Part shown: positions 47,615-56,108 of the stretch, piece after piece
How positions within the stretch are numbered: the stretch's first letter is position 1
How the letters are laid out: each line of letters starts with the position of its first letter
Origin: Streptomyces sp. NWU339
GTDB taxonomy: Bacteria > Actinomycetota > Actinomycetes > Streptomycetales > Streptomycetaceae
Direction of reading: 5' to 3'
Length of the DNA: 64,000 nt
Assembly: GCF_003143855.1 (NCBI RefSeq)
Contig: NZ_QFRK01000001.1
Location: 509,614 to 573,613, forward strand
Position numbers and translations under genes: made by a program
Notes under the pieces: model-generated
Seen by the model: only the letters and a program-made list of their open reading frames with translations
The model's database searches: none
Told to the model about the DNA's origin: nothing

Positions 47615-49333
47615 GTGGCGGAACGGAGCACAGCTGCCGTCGACGTGGCAGACAACAGCGGCGAGCAGCCGCTGACCGCGCAGGCGGACCAGTCCACGGC
47701 CGACGGGGTGGTCAAGAACCGGGAGCAGGACACGGACAGCGACGCGGCACAGGAGAACACCGGGACCGACGGCTCCAGGACGACGTCGCCGCTCGAGCTG
47801 CACAGCGGTCACAAGCTCGCCAGACGCTACCGTCTCGAAGAGTGCGTCACCCGTTTGGACGGATTCAGCAGTTGGCGTGCCGTGGACGAGAAGCTCCGCC
47901 GCGCCGTCGGTGTGCACATTCTGCCCGCGGACCACTCCCGTGCCCGCTCCGTCCTGGCCTCGGCCCGCGCCTCCGCCCTGCTGGGCGACCCTCGCTTCGT
48001 ACAGGTCCTGGACGCCGTCGAGGAGAACGACGTCGTCTACGTCGTACACGAATGGCTCCCCGACGCCACCGAGTTGACCACGCTCCTGGCGTCCGGCCCG
48101 CTCGAGGTGTACGACGCCTACCAGATGGCCAGTCAGATCTCCTCCGCCATGGCCGCGGCCCACCGCGAAGGACTCGCCCATCTGCGGCTGAACCCCAATG
48201 CGGTCCTGCGCACCTCGACGGGCCAGTGGCGCATTCGGGGTCTCGCCGTGAACGCGGCGCTGCGCGGCATCGAATCCGACACCCCGCAGCGCACCGACAC
48301 CGAATCCATCGGCGCCCTGCTGTACGCGGCGCTCACCCAGCGCTGGCCGTACGAGAGCGACGCCTACGGTCTGTCAGGGCTGCCGAAGGACATCGGTCTG
48401 ATCCCGCCCGACCAGGTGCGGGCCGGTGTCCACCGCGGCCTGTCCGAGCTCGCCATGCGCGCACTGGCCAACGACGGCGCCACCGCCTCCCGCCATGAGT
48501 CCCCGTGCACCACGCCGGAGGAACTGGTGAAGGCAATCGGCGAGATGCCCCGCATCCGCCCGCCGGAGCCGGCCTTCACCACCCCGCCGGACTACCAGCG
48601 CACGACGTACCAGCAGGGCTCCTACGGACGTCCGGCGCCCGGTTTGGGCGTCACCCAACCGGTACCGGCCCCGCCGCCACCGCTGCAGAGCCGTACGGGC
48701 AAGGCACTGAAGTGGGCCGTGTCAGCACTGCTGATCGCCGCGCTCGGTCTGGGCAGCTGGCAGCTCGCTGACGCCCTCATCGGCCAGGGCGGCAGCGCGG
48801 ACGACACCAACAAGACACAGACGACGGACGGCAACGACAAGAGTCCCAAGAAACCCAAGCCGGCCAAGCCACTCACGATCCAGGGTGCTCAGGAGTACGT
48901 CGCGAAGGGTTCGGCCCAGGCCCCCGGCGACGTGGACAAAACATACGACAACGACCCCTCGACCTACTGGCGGACCAAGTACTACAACGACGGCCCGACG
49001 CTCGCGCCGTACAAACCCGGAGTGGGCATCGTCTACGACCTCGGCTCGGCCAAGGAGATCTCGACGGCGTCGATAGGGCTCCGGTACACCGGTGATCACA
49101 CGGCGGTGCACCTCTATGCCACGGACTCACTGTCGCCTTCGACCGGGATCGACGGCATGAAGAAGATCGGATCCGCCACGACCAGTGGTGGGTCGCTGGA
49201 AGTGAAGGTGTCGGACTCGGTGAAGACGCAGTACGTACTGCTGTGGATCACGGCCGTCCCGAACGCGCCCGCCGACGGCTACAGCAGTGCCGGCTACAAG
49301 CAGGCCATCACCGACCTGAAGTTCACCGGCTGA
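47615..49333 (+). CDS. Membrane pseudokinase with extracytoplasmic discoidin-like domain
   Basis: A 572-residue protein. An N-terminal acidic leader (~60 residues) precedes a kinase-like domain (LARRYRLEECVTRLDGFSSWRAVDEKLRRAVGVHIL; about 65-320) that lacks the catalytic HRD and DFG motifs: AHLRLNPNAVLRT replaces the catalytic loop. A Pro-rich linker, one membrane helix (ALKWAVSALLIAALGLGSWQLA, about 370-390) and an exported galactose-binding-like domain follow. This equals the C-terminal part of mycobacterial MviN (Rv3910). The GTG at 47615 has GGGGAGG upstream; ATG 47594 is an alternative. Confidence 0.85.
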   Translation: MAERSTAAVDVADNSGEQPLTAQADQSTADGVVKNREQDTDSDAAQENTGTDGSRTTSPLELHSGHKLARRYRLEECVTRLDGFSSWRAVDEKLRRAVGVHILPADHSRARSVLASARASALLGDPRFVQVLDAVEENDVVYVVHEWLPDATELTTLLASGPLEVYDAYQMASQISSAMAAAHREGLAHLRLNPNAVLRTSTGQWRIRGLAVNAALRGIESDTPQRTDTESIGALLYAALTQRWPYESDAYGLSGLPKDIGLIPPDQVRAGVHRGLSELAMRALANDGATASRHESPCTTPEELVKAIGEMPRIRPPEPAFTTPPDYQRTTYQQGSYGRPAPGLGVTQPVPAPPPPLQSRTGKALKWAVSALLIAALGLGSWQLADALIGQGGSADDTNKTQTTDGNDKSPKKPKPAKPLTIQGAQEYVAKGSAQAPGDVDKTYDNDPSTYWRTKYYNDGPTLAPYKPGVGIVYDLGSAKEISTASIGLRYTGDHTAVHLYATDSLSPSTGIDGMKKIGSATTSGGSLEVKVSDSVKTQYVLLWITAVPNAPADGYSSAGYKQAITDLKFTG

Positions 49334-49362
49334 CGTCTCACCGAGCAAGGGGAGGGGGTCCG

Positions 49363-50088
49363 ATGCCGGACGGCACCACGCACCACGATGCAAGCGATCA
49401 GGACCTCCTCGCCCACCATGTGAAGGGCGATCCCGAAGCCTTCGGTGAGCTGGTGCGCCGGCACCGGGACCGGTTGTGGGCGGTGGCCCTGCGGACACTG
49501 GGGGATCGTGAGGAGGCCGCTGACGCGGTTCAGGACGCTCTTGTCTCCGCCTATCGGGCCGCCCACACCTTCCGAGGTCAGTCGGCCGTCACGACATGGC
49601 TGCACCGGATCACGGTGAACGCGTGCTTGGACCGTGCGCGCAAGGCTGCATCCCGGAAGACCTCCCCTGTCGACGACACAGAGCGCCTGGAGCAGCTGCT
49701 GGAGCCCCACGAGTCCGCCTCGGCTCCTGCGGAACGCAACGATCTGCACCGTCAGCTCATAGCGGCCATGGGAACTCTCCCACCCGATCAGCGGGCAGCT
49801 CTCGTACTGGTGGACATGCAGGGCTACCCCGTCGCGGAGGCCGCCCGCATCCTCGATGTGCCCACCGGCACGGTGAAGAGCCGCTGCGCTCGAGGCAGAG
49901 CCAGACTCCTTCCCCTTCTGCAACATCTACGGCCGGACGGGAGCGGTGACGGCAGGAAGCGGGGTGAGGAACGGAACCGGCCGCAGGGGGCATCCGTCCC
50001 ATCCGCAGCGGGACCGCGTCGACCGGATCCGCCGGATACCGGACCAAGTGACCCAGCGGCAGTGAAGGGCGGAGGTGGGAAAGCGTGA
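49363..50088 (+). CDS. sigM: ECF-type RNA polymerase sigma factor (SigM family)
   Basis: A 241-residue ECF sigma factor. Region 2 reads HVKGDPEAFGELVRRHRDRLWAVALRTLGDREEAADAVQDALVSAYRAAHTFRGQS, and region 4 AAMGTLPPDQRAALVLVDMQGYPVAEAARILDVPTGTVKSRCARGRARL. A ~60-residue polar tail follows. The ATG at 49363 has GGGGAGGGGG before it. The stop overlaps the anti-sigma start by 4 bases, indicating a coupled sigma/anti-sigma pair. The same pair sits next to trxBA in other actinobacteria. Confidence 0.92.
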   Translation: MPDGTTHHDASDQDLLAHHVKGDPEAFGELVRRHRDRLWAVALRTLGDREEAADAVQDALVSAYRAAHTFRGQSAVTTWLHRITVNACLDRARKAASRKTSPVDDTERLEQLLEPHESASAPAERNDLHRQLIAAMGTLPPDQRAALVLVDMQGYPVAEAARILDVPTGTVKSRCARGRARLLPLLQHLRPDGSGDGRKRGEERNRPQGASVPSAAGPRRPDPPDTGPSDPAAVKGGGGKA

Positions 50089-50999
50089 CATCGACGACAG
50101 GCATGACGGAACACCCAGACGTCACGGAGATCTCCGACCTCACCGAGGGACTCCTGCCGCCCACTCGAACCGCCGCTGTGCGCCGACACCTGGACGAGTG
50201 CGACCTCTGCGCAGACGTCCATGCGTCGCTGGAGGAGATCCGGGAACTGCTTGGCACGATGCCGGGTCCACCGCGTATGCCTGCCGAGGTGGCAAGCCGT
50301 ATCGACGCCGCGCTCGCCGCGGAAGCGCTGCTGCAGGCCAGGGCACCGGGGTCCGAGAACGTCGCAGAGCCGGCCGGTGTCTCCCCTCCCCAGTCCGATG
50401 AGGACCGCGCGCATGTTTCACGTGAAACATCGACGCCGACGGACCGCCCCACAGGGCGTCCTCGCCCTTCCACGACCGGCCCAGGTCGCAAGGGCCGTAT
50501 GCAACGTGGCCGCCGTAGGGCCGCGGTGCTGGGGACCGTGTTCACCGTTGCGGCTCTGGGGCTCGGCACGCTGTTCGTGACGTCCCAGAACGACGAAACG
50601 GGTCCGGGTGGCGTTCAGCAGACGACCTCGGACACATTCTCCGAGGGTGAGCTGGGGAAGCAGGTCTCCGATCTCCTCGCGCAGAACCAGCGGAAGGGCG
50701 AATCCTCTCGCACGCCGCAGACCTTGGAAATGGAGTCGGAGGCCGGAGCCGCCAGCCCCAGGGTTCTCCAGCAACCCGCGGTCCCGGCATGCATCCGTGA
50801 GGGAATCGGCCGCAATGACGCCGCACTCGCCACAGAGCAGGGCATCTACAAGGGGCGAAAAGCCATCCTGGTAGTACTTCCCAACCCCTCCGACGACACC
50901 CGTGTGACCGCCTACATCGTCGATGCCACCTGCGTCGGCAACCCATCCTCGGCCACCACGGCAAAGGTTCTGCTGAAGAGCTCCTACGCCCGCGGCTGA
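50085..50999 (+). CDS. Zinc-type anti-sigma factor, membrane anchored, with internal parS
   Basis: A 304-residue anti-sigma factor. The N-terminal zinc-binding motif RRHLDECDLCADV (H-x3-C-x2-C) lies near residues 24-36. A Pro/Arg-rich linker holds VSRET (residues 111-115), encoded by a consensus parS. A single membrane helix (AAVLGTVFTVAALGLGTLFVTS) lies about residues 144-165, and an exported domain of about 135 residues follows. It is expected to hold SigM at the membrane. The start GTG overlaps the sigM stop (GTGA). Confidence 0.85.
   Translation: MTSTTGMTEHPDVTEISDLTEGLLPPTRTAAVRRHLDECDLCADVHASLEEIRELLGTMPGPPRMPAEVASRIDAALAAEALLQARAPGSENVAEPAGVSPPQSDEDRAHVSRETSTPTDRPTGRPRPSTTGPGRKGRMQRGRRRAAVLGTVFTVAALGLGTLFVTSQNDETGPGGVQQTTSDTFSEGELGKQVSDLLAQNQRKGESSRTPQTLEMESEAGAASPRVLQQPAVPACIREGIGRNDAALATEQGIYKGRKAILVVLPNPSDDTRVTAYIVDATCVGNPSSATTAKVLLKSSYARG
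50415..50428. other. parS site (consensus) inside the anti-sigma gene
   Basis: Exact GTTTCACGTGAAAC, extended to an 18-base palindrome (ATGTTTCACGTGAAACAT). It is read in frame as VSRET in the linker of the anti-sigma factor. Confidence 0.92.
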
Positions 51000-51107
51000 C
51001 AGTCGACGCTTCGTCTCCGTCCTGAGTGGTATCTCGTACGGTGTGTGCCTGCCCGCGCCCACCTGAGAACCGCGTCCGTCAGCTCCATCGGTGTGCTCAG
51101 GCACAGC

Positions 51108-51135
51108 GGGAATGCTCGCCCCTTAGGATCCGTTG
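51108..51135 (+). promoter_or_regulatory. SigR-type promoter of trxBA
   Basis: GGGAAT at 51108-51113, an 18-base spacer and GTTG at 51132-51135 match the Streptomyces SigR consensus GGGAAT-N18-GTT. The -10 lies about 71 bases before the trxB start. SigR control of trxBA is established in S. coelicolor, so disulfide stress should induce it. Confidence 0.88.
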
Positions 51136-51205
51136 GGTGAGGTGAGAGTTCCGACAGAAGCTCCCACCGGTCGGATGACACAGACCAGAGACGAGGAAAC
51201 AAGCC

Positions 51206-52174
51206 GTGAGCGACGTCCGTAACGTGATCATCATCGGTTCGGGGCCGGCCGGCTACACGGCAGCCCTCTACACCGCCCGTGCGTCGCTGAAGCCCCTGGT
51301 GTTCGAGGGCGCCGTGACCGCCGGTGGTGCGCTGATGAACACCACCGATGTCGAAAACTTCCCCGGCTTCCAGGACGGCATCATGGGCCCCGAGCTCATG
51401 GACAACATGCGCGCCCAGGCAGAGCGCTTCGGGGCAGAGCTCATTCCGGACGACGTGGTCGCCGTCGACCTGACCGGAGAGATCAAGACCGTCACGGACA
51501 CCGCAGGAACCGTTCACAAGGCGAAGGCGGTCATCGTCGCCACCGGCTCGCAGCACCGCAAGCTCGGCCTGCCGAACGAGGATGCCCTCGCCGGCCGCGG
51601 TGTCTCGTGGTGTGCCACATGTGACGGCTTCTTCTTCAAGGACCAGGACATCGCCGTCATCGGCGGCGGCGACACCGCAATGGAGGAGGCCACTTTCCTC
51701 TCACGGTTCGCCAAGTCCGTCACGGTCGTCCACCGCCGCGACACCCTGAGGGCCTCGAAGGCGATGCAGGAGCGTGCCATCGCCGACCCGAAGATCTCGT
51801 TCGTCTGGGACAGCGAGGTCGCAGAGGTCCAGGGTGACCAGAAGCTCTCGGGTCTGAAGCTGCGGAACGTCAAGACCGGCGAACTCTCGGACCTGGCGGT
51901 GACCGGCCTGTTCATCGCGATCGGGCACGACCCTCGCACGGAGCTCTTCAAGAGCCAGCTGGAGCTGGACGGAGAGGGCTACCTGAAGGTCGATGCGCCT
52001 TCGACACGTACAAACCTCACTGGAGTGTTCGGTGCCGGTGACGTGGTCGACCACACCTACCGCCAGGCGATCACTGCGGCCGGTACGGGCTGTGCCGCCG
52101 CCCTCGACGCCGAGAGGTTCCTTGCCGCTCTCACGGACGGGGAGCAGGCCGAGCCCGAGAAGACCTCTGTCTGA
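51206..52174 (+). CDS. trxB: Thioredoxin reductase
   Basis: A 322-residue FAD/NADPH disulfide reductase. FAD-binding [18 protein letters not shown], the redox-active CATCDGFF pair, the NADPH-binding [17 protein letters not shown] and the C-terminal [34 protein letters not shown] are all present. It reduces TrxA with NADPH. The GTG start has AGGAAAC upstream. trxA follows 41 bases downstream; both should be driven by the SigR promoter. Confidence 0.97.
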   Translation: MSDVRNVIIIGSGPAGYTAALYTARASLKPLVFEGAVTAGGALMNTTDVENFPGFQDGIMGPELMDNMRAQAERFGAELIPDDVVAVDLTGEIKTVTDTAGTVHKAKAVIVATGSQHRKLGLPNEDALAGRGVSWCATCDGFFFKDQDIAVIGGGDTAMEEATFLSRFAKSVTVVHRRDTLRASKAMQERAIADPKISFVWDSEVAEVQGDQKLSGLKLRNVKTGELSDLAVTGLFIAIGHDPRTELFKSQLELDGEGYLKVDAPSTRTNLTGVFGAGDVVDHTYRQAITAAGTGCAAALDAERFLAALTDGEQAEPEKTSV

Positions 52175-52215
52175 CCTCCACCCTCACCACGCACCAACCA
52201 GTTAAGGAGCCCGCC

Positions 52216-52548
52216 GTGGCCGGCACCCTGAAGAATGTGACTGACGACTCCTTCGACCAGGACGTCCTCAAGAGTGACAAGCCCGTCCTGGTGGACTTCT
52301 GGGCCGCCTGGTGCGGTCCGTGCCGCCAGATCGCCCCTTCCCTCGAAGCGATTGCCGCGGAGTACGGGGACAAGATCGAGGTCGTCAAGCTGAACATCGA
52401 CGAGAACCCGGGTACGGCCGCCAAGTACGGCGTCATGTCCATCCCGACCCTGAACGTCTACCAGGGTGGCGAGGTCGCCAAGACCATCGTCGGTGCCAAG
52501 CCGAAGGCCGCGATCGTCCGCGACCTCGAGGACTTCATCAGCGAATGA
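52216..52548 (+). CDS. trxA: Thioredoxin
   Basis: A 110-residue thioredoxin with the canonical active site WCGPC in DFWAAWCGPCRQIAPSLEAIA and the cis-proline SIPTLNVYQGG. It receives electrons from TrxB and reduces cytoplasmic protein disulfides. In the SigR system it also reduces the anti-sigma factor RsrA. AAGGAG precedes the GTG start. Confidence 0.98.
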   Translation: MAGTLKNVTDDSFDQDVLKSDKPVLVDFWAAWCGPCRQIAPSLEAIAAEYGDKIEVVKLNIDENPGTAAKYGVMSIPTLNVYQGGEVAKTIVGAKPKAAIVRDLEDFISE

Positions 52549-52575
52549 GCGTCGACCGCCTCGTAAGGGGCACAT

Positions 52576-52589
52576 GTTTCACGTGAAAC
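52576..52589. other. parS site (consensus)
   Basis: Exact GTTTCACGTGAAAC in the convergent gap after trxA, immediately before a terminator. Confidence 0.92.
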
Positions 52590-52590
52590 A

Positions 52591-52624
52591 CGAATGGGCC
52601 GACCCGTCTGGGTCGGCCCATTCG
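52591..52624. terminator. Bidirectional terminator after trxA
   Basis: Perfect 15-base arms (52591-52605 and 52610-52624) with a 4-base loop. Confidence 0.8.
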
Positions 52625-52650
52625 CATGACGCGCACCAGCACGTGGCACA

Positions 52651-53268
52651 TCAGAGGGGGCGCAACACCGGCTCCTTCTGGACGGCTCCGAGCAACCGGT
52701 CCAACGCCATCTCGACATCGTCCTTCCACGACAGTGTTGTCCTCAGCTCCAGTCTGAGCCGGGGATACGCGGGATGTTGACGAACCGTCTTGAAGCCCAC
52801 CGCCAAGAGGTGATCAGCGGGCAGAACACAGGCTGGCTCTTTCCAACGCGCGTCGCCGAAGGCTTCGATCGCCTTGACCCCGCGACGCAGTAGGTCCTTC
52901 GCCACCGTCTGCACCATCACCCTCCCCAAGCCTTGCCCCTGGTAGCCCGGCACGATAAACCCGGTCATCAGCTGCACGGCATCAGACGACACAGGGCTCG
53001 TGGGAAACGCCATGGCACGCGGCACATAAGCAGGCGGGGCGTAGAGAACGAAACCCACGGGGAGGTCATCGACATAGACGACCCTTCCGCACGACCCCCA
53101 GTCCAGCAGCACAGCCGAGATCCACGACTCCTTCTCGACCGCCGCCGTTCCCGCTGTTACTGCTGCCTCACCACTGACGGGGTCGAGCTCCCAGAAGACA
53201 CACGAGCGACAGCTCCGGGGAAGGTCTTGAAGGTTGTCCAGCGTGAGCGGTACGAGCCGACGCCCCAT
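52651..53268 (-). CDS. GNAT-family N-acetyltransferase
   Basis: A 205-residue protein starting MGRRLVPLTLDNLQDLPRSCRSCVFWELDPVSGE, which has a CRSC pair near residues 19-22 and the GNAT motif A FIVPGYQGQGLGRVMVQTVAKDLL. A homologue sits beside parB in other Streptomyces. Substrate unknown. It overlaps no neighbour; parB lies 322 bases upstream on the same strand. Confidence 0.85.
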   Translation of the reverse strand: MGRRLVPLTLDNLQDLPRSCRSCVFWELDPVSGEAAVTAGTAAVEKESWISAVLLDWGSCGRVVYVDDLPVGFVLYAPPAYVPRAMAFPTSPVSSDAVQLMTGFIVPGYQGQGLGRVMVQTVAKDLLRRGVKAIEAFGDARWKEPACVLPADHLLAVGFKTVRQHPAYPRLRLELRTTLSWKDDVEMALDRLLGAVQKEPVLRPL

Positions 53269-53590
53269 GAAGCCTGTCCCTCGCTTCCTCCGCCTGCTGC
53301 CTCACAGGCGGCTGCCAGAGCATGCCGCTCCTTGAGGAGGCTGCCGATGAACCCTCCGAAGACGGCAATCGCCAGCCCCGCTCCCACCCGTCCGGTGCGG
53401 CTCATCATTCGCATGGCCCTGCCTTGCGCTCGAAGATTCAGGTACTGGCGGCGGGCACACCCTGTCTCACCGCATCGTATCCATGAAGCGATTCCGTCGA
53501 TACCGCCAGAAAGCAAAGGGCGGATCGTTTCCGGGATATACCGGACACGATCCGCCCACGGGCGACTGTTCGGCTGACCGAGCCGAAGCC
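53269..53590. other. Gap between parB and the acetyltransferase gene
   Basis: 322 bases that should hold the acetyltransferase promoter and the parB terminator at 53518-53557. A short minus-strand frame with one hydrophobic segment (VGAGLAIAVFGGFIGSLL, near 53340-53395) exists. It overlaps the acetyltransferase start, so it is not called as a gene. Confidence 0.5.
53518..53557 (-). terminator. Terminator downstream of parB
   Basis: Perfect 11-base outer arms (53518-53528 and 53547-53557) with a smaller inner TCCGG/CCGGA stem; 34 bases past the parB stop codon. Confidence 0.75.
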
Positions 53591-54688
53591 TCAGAAATCT
53601 TCCACGGAGTCGTCGTCCACAAGACTCTTCTGCAGAACCGGCCCCTCATCAGGAGCAAGAGTGCCAAGAATGCGCTCGAGGTCCTCCATGGAGGCGAACT
53701 CGACGGTGATCTTCCCCTTCTTTTGGCCTAGGTCGACCTTCACCCGCGTCTCGAAACGATCCGAAAGGCGGGTGGCCAGATCGGACAGCGCCGGAGACAC
53801 CAGGGCACCCGCCCTCGGCCCCTTGGAGCGCGGCGACTTCTGCGGCCCGGACCCCATCAGGGTCACGATCTCCTCGACAGCCCGCACCGAGAGACCCTCG
53901 GCCACGATCCGATGGGCCAGCCGGTCCTGCTCCTCGGAGTCCTCCACGGAGAGCAAGGCCCGCGCGTGCCCGGCGGAGAGCACTCCGGCAGCCACCCGGC
54001 TCTGAACTCTCGGCGAGAGCTTCAGCAGACGCAGGGTGTTGGAAACCTGCGGGCGGGAACGACCGATGCGGTCCGCCAGCTGATCATGCGTGCAGTTGAA
54101 GTCCTTCAGCAGCTGGTCGTAGGCGGCTGCCTCTTCCAGCGGATTCAGCTGGGCACGGTGCAGATTCTCCAGAAGGGCGTCCAGGAGGAGCTTCTCGTCC
54201 TCCGTGGCCCGCACGATCGCCGGGATGGCTTCGAGCCCCGCGATACGGCACGCCCGCCAGCGGCGCTCACCCATGATGAGCTCGTAGTGCGCGGGCCCGA
54301 CCTGCCGTACCACGACAGGCTGGAGGAGACCGACCTCCTTGATGGACGTGACAAGTTCTGCCAGCGCATCCTCGTCGAAGACTCCGCGCGGCTGGCGCGG
54401 ATTCGGCTTGATGGATTCGAGGGGAATCTCCGCGAAGTGTGCCCCCAGGGGAGGCATGGGCATCTCCGCCGCGCCATGCGTCGACGACTCCTCTGTTTCA
54501 CGTGGAACAGAGGGAAGTGCGGCCAGTTTGGCCACGGCCACCCCGCGCTCGTTCGACAGCACCGGAGGCGCGGCGGAAGAGGCGGAAGCTGCGCCTCCTG
54601 TCACGGTCGGGGAGACCGTCTTCTCTGCCGGGGCAGCAGGGATAAGTGCGCCAAGACCACGGCCCAGCCCCCTCCGTCGCTCACTCAC
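53591..54688 (-). CDS. parB: Chromosome partitioning protein ParB
   Basis: A 365-residue CTPase-type DNA-binding protein. It starts MSERRRGLGRGLGALIP, then the ParB N-terminal domain (IPLESIKPNPRQPRGVFDEDAL, GERRWRA motif). The HTH (THDQLADRIGRSRPQVSNTLRLLKL) recognises parS. A C-terminal dimerisation domain ends at RILGTLAPDEGP. Codons 61-65 (VPRET) overlap a parS-like site. The start overlaps the parA stop (ATGA), giving coupled expression. ParB condenses the oriC region on the parS sites listed here. Confidence 0.97.
   Translation of the reverse strand: MSERRRGLGRGLGALIPAAPAEKTVSPTVTGGAASASSAAPPVLSNERGVAVAKLAALPSVPRETEESSTHGAAEMPMPPLGAHFAEIPLESIKPNPRQPRGVFDEDALAELVTSIKEVGLLQPVVVRQVGPAHYELIMGERRWRACRIAGLEAIPAIVRATEDEKLLLDALLENLHRAQLNPLEEAAAYDQLLKDFNCTHDQLADRIGRSRPQVSNTLRLLKLSPRVQSRVAAGVLSAGHARALLSVEDSEEQDRLAHRIVAEGLSVRAVEEIVTLMGSGPQKSPRSKGPRAGALVSPALSDLATRLSDRFETRVKVDLGQKKGKITVEFASMEDLERILGTLAPDEGPVLQKSLVDDDSVEDF
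54495..54508. other. parS site (1 mismatch) inside parB
   Basis: GTTTCACGTGGAAC, one difference from consensus, within the variable N-terminal linker of ParB. Confidence 0.78.
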
Positions 54689-55764
54689 TGGACGCCCTCC
54701 ACCATGCTCGGATCGTTCTGCTGTGCACCGATGTGTGCGTTCGACGCGTCATAGCTGACGCCAACGCCCCTCAGCGCGATCTCGCGTGCCGCCTCAAGGT
54801 AGGAGAGGGCACCGCTCGATCCAGGATCGTAGGTCAGCACCGTCTGCCCATAACTCGGCGCCTCCGAGATGCGCACAGAGCGAGGAATGCTTGTCCGCAG
54901 CACCTCGTCGCCGAAGTGACTACGCACCTCGTCCGCAACCTGGGACGCAAGGCGCGTCCGGCCGTCGTACATGGTGAGCAGGATCGTCGATACGTGCAAG
55001 GAGGGGTTGAGGTGGCCCCGCACCAGATCGACATTGCGGAGCAGCTGTCCCAGGCCCTCCAGGGCGTAGTACTCGCACTGGATCGGGATCAGGACCTCCT
55101 GTCCCGCCACCATCGCGTTGACCGTCAGCAGGCCGAGGGACGGAGGGCAGTCGATGAGGATGTAGTCCAGCGGCTGCTCGTAGGCATGGATGGCACGCTG
55201 CAGCCGGCTCTCCCGTGCCACCAGCGACACCAGCTCGATCTCCGCGCCGGCGAGATCGATCGTGGCGGGTGCGCAGAAGAGACCCTCCACGTCGGGGACC
55301 GGCTGGACAACCTCCGCCAGCGGCCTGCTCTCGACCAACACGTCATAGATGGAAGGAACTTCGGCGTGGTGGTCGATCCCCAGGGCCGTAGAAGCATTGC
55401 CCTGAGGGTCGAGGTCGATCACCAAGACCCGAGCGCCATGGAGCGCAAGCGACGCGGCGAGGTTGACGGTCGTCGTCGTCTTGCCCACGCCACCCTTCTG
55501 GTTGGCGACCACGATGAGGCGTGTCTGCTCGGGCCGTGGCAGGCCCTCGCCTGCGCGACCCAGTGCATCCACCGCCAGCTGGGCAGCACGACCGATGGGA
55601 GTGTCGTCCATAGGAGGCGGTGTTTCACGTGAAACATCCGCCCCCATCGATTCGGCACGGGGACCGGGGACCGGGTCGGTCATCGGTCCCGCGATGTTGG
55701 CGTCGGACCGCAAGGTGGATTCACTCTCCTCGACTTCAGGCTCGCAATGAACAGAGCCTCCCAT
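54685..55764 (-). CDS. parA: Chromosome partitioning ATPase ParA
   Basis: A 359-residue deviant-Walker ATPase from the ATG at 55764. The deviant Walker A is QKGGVGKTTT (residues 89-98), with DLDPQGNASTALGID and DYILIDCPPSLGLLTVNA. The N-terminal ~85 residues are low-complexity; codons 44-48 (VSRET) overlap a parS. An open frame extends to 55998. The shorter start is preferred because the extra segment has poor coding pattern and carries a DnaA box and parS. The start is uncertain. Drives ParB-parS segregation, essential for sporulation septation. Confidence 0.9.
   Translation of the reverse strand: MGGSVHCEPEVEESESTLRSDANIAGPMTDPVPGPRAESMGADVSRETPPPMDDTPIGRAAQLAVDALGRAGEGLPRPEQTRLIVVANQKGGVGKTTTTVNLAASLALHGARVLVIDLDPQGNASTALGIDHHAEVPSIYDVLVESRPLAEVVQPVPDVEGLFCAPATIDLAGAEIELVSLVARESRLQRAIHAYEQPLDYILIDCPPSLGLLTVNAMVAGQEVLIPIQCEYYALEGLGQLLRNVDLVRGHLNPSLHVSTILLTMYDGRTRLASQVADEVRSHFGDEVLRTSIPRSVRISEAPSYGQTVLTYDPGSSGALSYLEAAREIALRGVGVSYDASNAHIGAQQNDPSMVEGVQ
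55622..55635. other. parS site (consensus) inside parA
   Basis: Exact GTTTCACGTGAAAC, in frame as VSRET in the ParA leader. Confidence 0.93.
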
Positions 55765-55818
55765 GTCTTCGGGGTCGTGAACCAGTGAGGCCTGACGTTC
55801 TGTGGAGAAATCCACTTC

Positions 55819-55827
55819 TGTGGACAA
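55819..55827 (-). promoter_or_regulatory. DnaA box (perfect) upstream of parA
   Basis: TTGTCCACA on the minus strand, the Streptomyces-preferred DnaA box, 55 bases upstream of the favoured parA start codon. Confidence 0.7.
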
Positions 55828-55958
55828 CTCCGCACCCCCTGAGGGGGGCGAAGTCTCGTTGGGAGCAGGCCCCTCTCCGAGTGAACCGAGAGGCTTACGA
55901 TCGCGGGGTTCGGCCGCGGCGCGACCGCGACTGATGATGCCGTGCAGCAGGGAGCGAC

Positions 55959-55972
55959 GTTTCACGTGAAAC
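55959..55972. other. parS site (consensus) upstream of parA
   Basis: Exact GTTTCACGTGAAAC between rsmG and parA, about 4.1 kb from the dnaA start codon; the recognised parS closest to oriC in this window. Confidence 0.93.
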
Positions 55973-56108
55973 ACGATGCACAGCAGCCGGGGCTGCACTG
56001 CCGCGACACTCCGGCCTACGGAGGTTCGGCAGCTTGTGTGGAGTACGTCTGCCCCTTCAGGGGGTAGGCCTGCCCGCCAGATGTCCTGCAGCCCGGCAGA
56101 CCACGCCT

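Larger units (their letters stand above)
55765..56108. promoter_or_regulatory. parA upstream region with parS and a DnaA box
   Basis: 344 bases between parA and rsmG. It holds a consensus parS (55959-55972), a perfect minus-strand DnaA box TTGTCCACA (55819-55827) and a second box-like TTCTCCACA at about 55800-55808. This should hold parAB promoters. Confidence 0.65.

Noticed and set aside
53157..53516. Minus-strand 119-residue frame with one hydrophobic segment
   Set aside because: Its 3' part overlaps the start of the GNAT gene in another frame, no ribosome site is clear, and no family is recognised.
55765..55998. N-terminal extension of ParA (78 codons)
   Set aside because: The segment carries a perfect DnaA box and a parS and shows mixed third-position base use. 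It is treated as a control region, though not excluded.
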